This document shows positions 13,965-25,900 of a stretch of 64,000 bases of DNA, piece after piece. Position 1 is the stretch's first letter. Every line of letters starts with the position of its first letter. The stretch lies in NCBI RefSeq assembly GCF_032854445.1, contig NC_088295.1, positions 95,101,805-95,165,804 on the forward strand, in the 5' to 3' direction. A program made the position numbers and the translations under genes. The stretch is from Liolophura sinensis. Lineage: Eukaryota > Mollusca > Polyplacophora > Chitonida > Chitonidae. Under the pieces are notes generated by a model. That model ran no database searches, was not told the DNA's origin, and saw only the letters and a program-made list of their open reading frames with translations.

Positions 13965-16900
13965 TCATGTCTTCATATCTTTTATCCCAAGTTCTTCATT
14001 CTGAGCCTCTGTCCTGTCATACAGCTCCACGGTCATTTCTGGGTCCTCTTCTGGGGCATAGAGGTTCTTAGAATCAAAAATAGAACAGAAAAAAAAATGA
14101 AGACAGGGTTACCAGGAAGAGAAGATCAGACATAGAACAAAAAGATGAAGACAGTGTTATGAGGAAGTGAAGATCAGACATAGAACAGAAAGATGAAGAC
14201 AGTGTTATGAGGAAGTGAAGATCAGACACAGAACAGAAAGATGGACACAGTGTTATGAGGAAGTGAAGATCAGACACAGAACAGAAAGATGAAGACAGTG
14301 TTATGAGGAAGTGAAGATCAGACATAGAACAAAAAGATGAAGACAGTGTTATGAGAAAGTGAAGATCAGACATAGAACAGAAAGATGGACACAGTGTCAT
14401 GAGGAAGAGAGGATCAGACATAGAACAAAAAGATGAAGACAGTGTTATGAGGAAGTGAAGATCAGACACAGAACAGAAAAATGAAGACAGTGTTGTGAGG
14501 AAGTGAAGATCAGACATAGAACAAAAAGATGCAGACAGTGTTATGAGGAAGTGAAGATCAGACATAGAACAGAAAGATGAAGACAGTGTTATGAGGAAGT
14601 GAAGATCAGACACAGAACAGAAAGATGAAGACAGTGTTATGACAAAGTGAAGATCAGACACAGAACAGAAAGATGAAGACAGTGTTATGAGGAAGTGAAG
14701 ATCAGACATAGAACAAAAAGATGGACACAGTGTTATGAGGAAGTGAAGATCAGACATAGAACAAAAAGATGAAGACAGTGTTATGAGGAAGTGAAGATCA
14801 GACACAGAACAGAAAGATGAAGACAGTGTTATGAGAAAGTGAAGATCATACATAGGACAGAAAAATGAAGACAGTGTTATGAGGAAGTGAAGATCAGACA
14901 CAGAACAAAAAGATGCAGACAGTGTTATGAGGAAGTGAAGATCAGACATAGAACAAAAAGATGAAGACAGTGTTATGAGAAAGTGAAGATCAGACATAGA
15001 ACAGAAAGATGAAGACAGTGTTATGAGGAAGTGAAGATCAGACATAGAACAGAAAGATGAAGACAGTGTTATGAGGAAGTGAAGATCAGACATACATGTA
15101 GAACACAAAGACGAAGACAGTGTTATGAGGAAGTGAAGATCAGACATAGAACAAAAAGATGCAGTTTTATGAGGAAGTGAAGATCAGACATAGAACAGAA
15201 AGATGAAGACAGTGTTACCAGGAAGTGAAGATCAGACATAGAACAGAAAGATGAAGACAGTGTTATGAGGAAGTGAAGATCAGACATACATGTAGAACAG
15301 AAAGATGCAGACAGTGTTATGAGGAAGTGAAGATCAGACATAGAACAGAAAGATGGACACAGTGTTATGAGGAAGTGAAGATCAGACACAGAACAAAAAG
15401 ATGCAGACAGTGTTATGAGGAAGTGAAGATCAGACATAGAACAAAAAGATGAAGACAGTGTTATGAGGAAGTGAAGATCAGACATAGAACAGAAAGATGA
15501 AGACACTGTTATGAGGAAGTGAAGATCAGACATACATGTAGAACAGATAGATAGAGACAGTGTTATGAGGAAGTGAAGATCAGACATAGAACAGAAAAAT
15601 GAAGACAGTGTTATGAGGAAGTGAAGATAAGACACAGAACAGAAAGATGCAGACAGTGTTATGAGGAAGTGAAGATCAGACATAGAACAGAAAGATGAAG
15701 ACAGTGTTATGAGGAAGTGAAGATCAGACATAGAACAGAAAGATGCAGACAGTGTTATGAAGAAGTGAAGATCAGACATAGAACAGAAAGATGAAGACAC
15801 TGTTATGAGGAAGTGAAGATCAGACATACATGTAGAACAGATAGATAGAGACAGTGTTATGAGGAAGTGAAGATCAGACATAGAACAGAAAGATGAACAC
15901 ATCTTTACCAGATTAAGATCAGTTAAGAAACAGAAGAATAAACCCAAAACTAAAACACAGAGTTCAGCTCTGGCCAAGTGGTTCTGAAACTCAAACAGAC
16001 CACGAACACAATCCCGTATTGGTATGTGCGAAGATAAAACATACAATTCATGGTGTTTTTGAAATTTAGAATGACATGAACTCAGAAGCTGGTAATTGTG
16101 AGCATGTGAACACACAGAGGCTGAAAATATGAGCCAAGACTGTGGCGGTTTCTTGAGAACTCAGATGCATACAGTATATGGCTGTTAATTCACTTTTAAT
16201 CTAAAGGTGTAGGGCGTGACATACCTGAACATAGCTGTTACCTGCAGGGTCGTCTAGCACTATTGTCACATTCAGCCTCTCCCCAGCAATGACCTGTAAC
16301 ACCATAGATACTCAAGTCACCCCAGGAAACTAGTCAACTCAGGAAACTAGTCAACCAGTCAGGAAACTGGAAACCTCAGGACACTACTCTCCTCAGGAAT
16401 CTAGTTAACTCAGGACACTAGTCACCTCAGAAATTGGAGGCCTCAAAAGACTGGAAATCTCAGGAAACTAGTCTCCTCAGGAAACCAGTCACATCAGGAA
16501 ACCTAAGGAAACAAGTCACCCCAAAAAACTGGTCATCTCAAGAAACTGGTCACCTCAAGAAACTAGTCCCCTCAGGAAACCAATCACCTCCGACAACCAG
16601 CCACCTAAGGAAACTAGTAACCTCAGGAAACTAGTCACCTTAGGAAACTGGAAACATCAGAAAACAAGTCACCTCAGTAAACTGGAAGCGTCAGAAACAC
16701 CAACAACTACTGGTGCATAGCCTACGGCATCAGCAGCCAGTAAGAAGGCAAAAATTTATAAGAATAAATGTAAAAAAAAAAAAAAATGACCCCGTACAAA
16801 GTCGTCGGCCTAACTTGGTACCCTGTCAATTATTTCATATTTTCACAAAGTAAATTTTCTCACTTAACATGTTTACCCAACATTAACAGAACAAACAGAG

Positions 16901-19900
16901 GGTAGAGGTATCAATATGTTGTCACTACACTTTACACTCCAGCATACGTCATCAATAAGCTAACACACTGAAAATGAGGTGACCCAGTTTATTAATATGA
17001 AAATGTTGGCAGGTATATAATAATCGCTAATTTATATTTAAAAAATACAACTAGCAGCCAGACTTCAAAACTGGATGCTTGGTCATTGTTTTTTCAGTAA
17101 ATTCTTAGAAAAACTTTAAATGGATCTCATAACTGTAAAGCACAATCAATGTTAACAGCAACATGTATGTCTATTTGTAAGAAATACTTACAGCATCAAG
17201 TTTCATACAAAACTCTTCCAATTTGTCCTTCAGTGTGGAGCTGTCACCACTTGTAAAGGGGTTGTTACCCAACTGCAACAAGCAGATATCAGGTACATTA
17301 AGAGGGTAATGTGATGGTGTATGACCACAGATTGTCACACATCCTCAGATTACTGGCCTGTAGTGGAGAAGACCAGCACATTGTGGACACAGTCAAGACA
17401 TGGTACTACATGCACATGGTGTGTGATCACGGATTGTCACACATCCTCAGATTACTGGCCTGTAGTGGAGAAGACCAGCACATTGTGGACACAGTCAAGA
17501 CATGGTACTACATGTACATGTTGGTGTGTGATCACGGATTGTCACACATCCTCAAATCACTGGCCTGTGGGGGAGACCAGCACATTGTGGACACAGTCAA
17601 GACATGGTACTACATGTACATGTTGGCGTGTGACAGATTGTCACACATCCTCAAATTACTGGTCTGTGGTGGAGAGGACCAGCACATTGTGGACACAGTC
17701 AAGACATGGTACTACATGTACATGTTGGTGTGTGATCACGGATTGTCACACATCCTCAGATTACTGGCCTGTAGTGGAGAGGACCAGCACATTGTGGACA
17801 CAGTCAAGACATGGTACTACATGTACATGGTGTGTGATCACGGATTGTCACACATCCTCAGATTACTGGCCTGTAGTGGAGAGGACCAGCACATTGTGGA
17901 CACAGTCAAGACATGGTACTACATGTACATGTTGGTGTGTGATCACGGATTGTCACACATCCTCAAATTACTGGCCTGTGGGGGAGAAGACCAGCACATT
18001 GTGGACACAGTCAAGACATGGTACTACATGTACATGTTGGTGTGTGATCACGGATTGTCACACATCCTCAGATTACTGGCATGTAGTGGAGAGGACCAGC
18101 ACATTGTGGACACAGTCAAGACATGGTACTACATGCACATGGTGTGTGATCACGGATTGTCACACATCCTCAGATTACTGGCCTGTAGGGGAGAAGGCCA
18201 GCACATTGTGGACACAGTCAAGATATGGTACTACATGTACATGTTGGTGTATGATCACGGATTGTCACACATCCTCAGATTACTGGCCTGTAGTGGAGAA
18301 GACCAGCACATTGTGGACACAGTCAAGACATGGTACTACATGTACATGTTGGTGTGTGATCACAGATTGTCACACATCCTCAGATTACTGGCCTGTAGTG
18401 GAGAAGACCAGCACATTGTGGACACAGTCAAGACATGGTACCACATGTACATGTTGGTGTGTGATCAGGGATTGTCACACATCCTCAAATCTCTGGCCTG
18501 TAGGGGAGAAGGCCAGCACATTGTGGACACAGTCAAGACATGGTACTACATGTACATGTTGGTGTGTGATCACGGATTGTCACACATCCTCAAATCACTG
18601 GCCTGTAGGGGAGAAGGCCAGCACATTGTGGACACAGTCAAGACATGGTACTACATGTACATGTTGGTGTGTGATCACGGATTGTCACACATCCTCAGAT
18701 TACTGGCCTGTAGTGGAGAAGACCAGCACATTGTGGACACAGTCAAGACATGGTACTACATGTACATGGTGTGTGATCACAGATTGTCACACATCCTCAG
18801 ATTACTGGCCTGTGGTGGAGAAGACCAGCACATTGTGGACACAGTCAAGACATGGTACTACATGTACATGTTGGTGTGTGATCACAGATTGTCACACATC
18901 CTCAGATTACTGGCCTGTAGTGGAGAAGACCAGCACATTGTGGGCACAGTCAAGACATGGTACTACATGTACATGTTGGTGTGTGATCACAGATTGTCAC
19001 ACATCCTCAGATTACTGGCCTGTAGTGGAGAAGACCAGCACATTGTGGACACAGTCAAGACATGGTACTACATGTACATGGTGTGTGATCACGGATTGTC
19101 ACACATCCTCAGATTACTGGCCTGTGGTGGAGAAGACCAGCACATTGTGGACACAGTCAAGACATGGTACTACATGTACATGGTGTGTGATCACGGATTG
19201 TCACACATCCTCAGATTACTGGCCTGTGGTGGAGAAGACCAGCACATTGTGGACACAGTCAAGACATGGTACTACATGTACATGGTGTGTGATCACGGAT
19301 TGTCACACATCCTCAGATTACTGGCCTGTAGTGGAGAAGACCAGCACATTGTGGACACAGTCAAGACATGGTACCACATGTACAAGGTGTGTGATCACAG
19401 ATTGTCACACATCCTCAGATTACTGGTCAGTAGTGGAGAAGACCAGCACATTGTGGGCACAGTCAAGACATGGTACCACATGTACATGGTGTGTGATCAC
19501 AGATTGTCACACATCCTCAGATTACTGGCCTGTGGTGGAGAAGACCAGCACATTGTGGACACAGTCAAGACATGGTACCACATGTACATGTTGGTGTGTG
19601 ATCACAGATTGTCACACATCCTCAGATTACTGGCCTGTAGTGGAGAAGACCAGCACATTGTGGACACAGTCAAGACATGGTACTACAAGTACATGTTGGT
19701 GTGTGATCACGGATTACTTCCTGCCCCACTGGAGTCCCCTACACACACATACACAGCACAAACAAAACGAGTGAGGGGACGGCCTATCACTGACTGCTTC
19801 CTGCCCACCTGATGGCTGGAAACCTGCTACACACATGTACGCAGCACAAACCAAGTCAGCAGGAGGCAGCATATCACTGACCGCTTCCTGCCCTACTGTT

Positions 19901-22900
19901 GGCTGGTACCCCCTACACACATGTACGCAGCACAAACCAAGTCAGCAGGAAACGGCATGTCACTGACCGCTTCCTGCCCCACCTGATTGCTGGTACCCCC
20001 TACACACAATGTACGCAGCACAAACCAAGTCAGAAGGAGACGGCCTATCACTGACCACTTCCTGCCCCACCTGATGGCTGGAACCCCCTACACACATGCA
20101 CAATGCACAAACCAAGTCAGCAGGAGACGGCCTATCACTTCCTGCCCGACCTGATGGCTGGAACCCCTACACACATGTACGCAGGACAAACCAAGTCAAG
20201 CAGGAGACGGCCTATCACTGACCGCTTCCTGCCCCACCTGTTGGCTGGAAACCCCTACACACATGTACAATGCACAAAACCAAGTCAGCAGGAGGCGGCA
20301 TATCACTGACCGCTTCCTACCCCACCTGTTGGCTGGAACCCCCCTACACACATGTACGCAGCACAAACCAAGTCAGAAGGAAGGGGCCTATCACTGACCG
20401 CTTCCTGCCCCACCTGTTGGCTGGAACCTCCTACACACATGTACGCAGCACAAACAAGTCAGCAGGAAGGCAGCATATCACTGACCGCTTCCTGCCCCAC
20501 CTGTTTGCTGGAACCCCTACACACATGTACGCAGCACAAACCAATGTCAGCAGGAGACGGCCTATCACTGACCGCTTCCTGCCCCACTGATGGCTGGTAC
20601 CCCTACAAACATGTACGCAGCACAAACCAAGTCAGCAGGAGACGGCCTATCACTGACTGCTTCCTGTCCCACCTGTTGGCTGGAACCCGCTACACACATG
20701 TACGCAGCACAAACCAAGTCAGCAGGAGACGGCCTATCACTGACCGCTTCCTGCCCCACCTGTTGGCTGGAACCCGCTACACACATGTATGCCAGACAAA
20801 CCAAGTAAGCAGGAGAGCAGCATATCCACTGACCGCTTCCTGCCCAAGTCAGAAGGAGACGGCCTATCACTGACCACTTCCTGCCCCCACCTGATGGCTG
20901 GAACCCCCTACACACATGCACAATGCACAAACCAAGTCAGCAGCAGACGGCCTATCACTGACCGCTTCCTGCCCCACCTGTTGGCTGGAACCCCTTTACA
21001 CACATGTACGCAGCACAAACCAAGTCAGCAGGAGGCAGCATATCACTGACCACTTCCTGCCCCACCTGATGGCTGGAACCTGCTACACACATTACAATGC
21101 ACAAACCAAGTCAGCAGGAGGCAGCATATCACTGGCCACTTCCTGCCCCACCTGTTGGCTGGAACCCCTTACACACATGTACGCAGCACAAACCAAGTCA
21201 GCAGGAGACGGCATATCACTGACCGCTTCCTGCCCCACCTGATGGCTGGAACCCCCTACACACATGTACGCAGCACAAACCAAGTCAGCAGGAGACGGCC
21301 TATCACTGACCGCTTCTTGCCCACCTGTTGGCTGGAACCCGCTACACACATGTACGCAGCACAAACCAAGTCAGCAGGAGACGGCCTATCACTGACCGCT
21401 TCCTGTCCCACCTGTTGGCTGGAACCCGCTACACACATGTATGCAGCACAAACCAAGTCAGCAGGAGACGGCCTATCACTGACCGCTTCCTGCCCCGCCT
21501 GTTGGCTGGAACCCGCTACACACATGTATGCAGCACAAACCAAGTAAGCAGGAGGCAGCATATCACTGACCGCTTCCTGCCCCACCTGTTGGCTGGAACC
21601 CCTTTACACACATGTATGCAGCACAAACCAAGTCAACAGGAGGCAGCATATCACTGACCACTTCCTGCCTCACCTGATGGCTGGAACCCGGTACACACAT
21701 GTACAATGCACAAACCAAGTCAGCAGGAGGCAGCATATCACTGACCGCTTCCTGTCCCACCTGTTGGCTGGAACCCCCTACACACATGTACGCAGCATAA
21801 ACCAAGTCAGCAGGAAACGGCCTGTCACTGACTGCTTCCTGCCCCACCTGTTGGCTGAAACCCCTTTACACACATGTACGCAGCACAAACCAAGTCAGCA
21901 GGAAACGGCCTGTCACTGACTGCTTCCTGCCCCACCTGTTGGCTGGAACCCCCTACACACATGTACGCAGCACAAACCAAACGAGCGGAAGATGGTCATG
22001 TTCAGCAACTACACGTTGATGTTTGATCATGAAGCAAAATACAACGAATTTAAGAGATACAATGTAGACCATTCATTAAATGGGAGATGAGAAAAGAAAA
22101 TACAGGTATGAGTGCTGTAAGACTTTAAAATGGCATGGTTTATGAGTGTGGTAAGACGTTATAATGACATGGTTTGATCATCCACATACAGTGACACAAG
22201 CATATAGTAGTTCAGGTACTTGTAAACCAGTTATATGACACCATACATGTTTTACTTTACCTTGACCTGTGTGACCTTCTTGTACTGAGCATACTCACCA
22301 TGTCCTTGATGTTGTTCAGCAGTCCCTCCAGGGTTGTAAACTTGCCCCCTATGGAACCCATGCCCGTCTCAAACTCAAGCTCAGGGATAGCAATAGAACA
22401 GGTATCACTCTGAAACCATAAATTCTATCTCAAGAATAGCAGTAGAACAGGTATCACCCTGAAACCATAAATTCTATCTCAAGAATAGCAGTAGAACAGG
22501 TGTCACTCTGAAACCATAAATTCTATCAAGAGAATAATAATAGAACAGGTGTCACTCTGAAACCATAAATTCTATCTCAAGAATAGCAGTAGAACAGGTG
22601 TCACCCTGAAACCATAAATTCTATCTCAAGAATAGCAGTAGAACAGGTGTCACTCTGAAACCATAAATTCTATCTCAAGAACAGCAGTAGAACAGGTGTC
22701 ACTCTGAAACCATAAATTCTATCTCAAGAATTGCAGTAGAACAGGTATCACTCTGAAACCATAAATTCTATCTCAAGAATAGCAGTAGGATAGGTGTCAC
22801 TCTGAAACCATAAATTCTATCTCAAGAATAGCAGTAGAACAGGTGTCACTCTGAAACCATAAATTCTATCTCAAGAATAGCAGTAGAATAGGTGTCACCC

Positions 22901-25900
22901 TGAAACCATAAATTCTATCAAGAGAATAACAATAGAACAGGTGTCACCCTGAAACCATAAATTCTATAAAGGGAATAACAACAGAACAGGTGTCACTCTA
23001 AAACCACAAACTCCATCAAGGGAATAGCAATAGAACAAATGTGAATCTGAGAGCACAAACTTTAGCCTAGGAATAACAATAGAATAGGTGTCACTCTGAA
23101 TTCAGAAATGCTTTGTCAAGAATGTCAATAGAACAGGTGTCACTCTGAAAAAATAAACTCTAGATCAGGAATAGAAATAGAACAGGTGTCATTCTGAAAC
23201 TATCAACCATAGCTAAGGAAAAGCAATATAATAGGTATCACTCTGAATTCAGAAATGCTACGTTAGGAATAGCAATAGAACAGGTGTCAATCTGAAACTA
23301 TCAACTACAGCTCAGGAATAGTAATAGAACAGATATCACTCTGAATTCAGAAATGCTACGTTAGGAATAGCATTAGAACAGGTGTCAATCTGAAACTATC
23401 AACTACAGCTCAGGAATAGTAATAGAACAGATATCACTCTGAATTCAGAAATGCTACGTTAGGAATAGCATTAGAACAGGTGTCAATCTGAAACTATCAA
23501 CTACAGCTCAGGGATAGTAATAGAACAGATATCACTCTGAATTCAGAAATGCTACGTTAGGAATAGCAATAGAACAGGTGTCAATCAGAAACTACAAAAC
23601 TTCGGCTCAGAGATAGCAATAGAACAGGTGTCAATCAGAAACTACAAACTTCGGCTCAGAGATAGCAATAGAACAGGTGTCAATCAGAAACTACAAACTT
23701 TAGCTCAGGGATAGCAATAGAATAGGTGTCCCTTTGACACCATAAACTGTAGTTCAGGAATACAAATAGAACAATTGTAACTCTGAAAATATACAACACA
23801 CATCTTTGCAAACAAGTACAAGCCATAAGATTTCACACGTGACTTGGTTCAGTGTCATTTTTTTGTCACCAAGTTTATGTAAAGGCCATGAGGTGTCGCC
23901 AATTTCACATGGTCACAGGGATGATAGGATTCCAGACACACCAAACTGTTTTCAAAGGGAGATAACTATTACTAAGCTGCTATATACCTTGAGTATATCT
24001 CTTGGTCATGTCAGCCTGATCTGTAATTCTCAATGTGATTTTCTTCCCTTCTCTCCAATCCCAGATGCTCCCTTTACCTCATTGTCACGAAAACCACAGG
24101 CATCACAGATGTTGCCATGATAACAACCCTCCTTAAAATGAGGAATGTCTGAAAAGCTACATCAGGAAAGCGATATTGTCAAGACAGATGTCCCTGTTAG
24201 ATGTATGTACCCTTGAAGGCTGAGCATAATCCTGATAAAGAAATTTCACCCCTAAAATCTACATCTTTGTGAACAAAGCCAAATTTACAAAAAACTTAAT
24301 AATTAAGTGCAAAGGTGTCACAACCCCATAATAAAATCAGGCGCATTTCACATAGCGATGTACCTCTTAAATGCATGGGAGATGAATAGAGAAGGCTCAC
24401 ACATACAAAGGCGGATAACAAGACTCATTCAAATTTCCCTGTGACAAAGGATACTGACAAGTTTCATGTTTGTTACACATGGGGAACAACAGTTAGGGCA
24501 GTTTCCGTCAAAGGCCATCACCTGAAAATACAGGGTAAAAAACGAAAGATACTGTAAAGTAAAAAAACTTGAATACATGTATAATGATTTGTGTCCTAAT
24601 GAATTACCTCTCGCTGTATAACAATACTGTTCCTGTAATACTTCCACCTTTACACAGGTTTGCAAGGTGAATACTGATGCATATTCTGAAGGCACTATTC
24701 TGTATTTACTGATAAAATTATTACTTTTTGTAAAGCCCTGATGTGGGCCAATCCAACCAGTTTTGCTCTCAAAACAACAATTAAAAATGTGCATAAATAG
24801 GAAGTAGAGTGGGACAACATCAGTAGTAGGTTGGGGTAATGGCTCTTTTCATTGGCTGCTTCCTCTAACTATTCATTAATCTATTTTATCCAACTCATTC
24901 TTCCATTGTTTGTAAGACTGCAATTGTGTATACATACCAGATATATTCACTAATGCTTCTTTTTACGTATCTAGATGACAAAATTATATCATAATGTAGA
25001 AACATCAAATACATGTATGTGACTTCTTAGTTTCACTGGGATATCTATGCCCCCGCACTATACTAAATTTATTGATGGACGAAACAACTCATTGTAAGCC
25101 GATGTTACCTCCTCTGGAGCCTCAGGTTTCTTTACAGGGACATCTTCAGCTCCACACTGGTCCTGAAAAAATACTGAATAGTGTCAGAATTCTGAGAAAT
25201 TCCCTGAATTCTTAATGGCTGAAATGCTTTGTTCTGCCGAACATTTTGAAAGAAAAGAGTGTAATATAGCCACACACCACAAAGGCAACGGTATGCATGG
25301 ATTTAACACACATCCAGAGTCAATTACTCACACAGCATTATGTCATATGTCAAAGGTCATCTGCTGACATCATAGAAAAATATAGCCTTACAATCCAGAA
25401 GATGTGCTGAGAATAACTTTATGCTCAGCCACTTTACATGTACTACAACCACCTCATCACAAATCTCAGCCGCTTTACATGCACTATGACCACCTCATCA
25501 CAAATCTCAGCCACTTTACATGTACTATGACCACCTCATAACAAATCTCAGCCACTTTACATGCACTATGGACCACCTCATCACAAATCTCAGCCTCTTT
25601 ACATTGTACTATGACCACCTCATCACAAATCTCAGCCACTTTACATGTACTATGACCACCTCATCACAAATCTCAGCCACTTTACATGTACTATGACCAC
25701 CTCATCACAAATCTCAGCCACTTTATATGTACTATGACCACCTCATCACAAATCTCAGCCACTTACATGTACTATGACCACCTCATCACAAATCTCAGCC
25801 ACTTTACATGTACTATGACCACCTCATAACAAATCTCAGCCACTTTACATGTACTATGACCACCTCATCACAAATCTCAGCCACTTTACATGTACTATGA

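Noticed and set aside
14074-16115. Long minus-strand frames with a 16-residue repeat, as if a secreted repetitive protein
   Set aside because: They follow exactly from a 48-bp stop-free unit inside ZPR1 intron 13; a frame change occurs mid-array and no start, signal or splice context is convincing.
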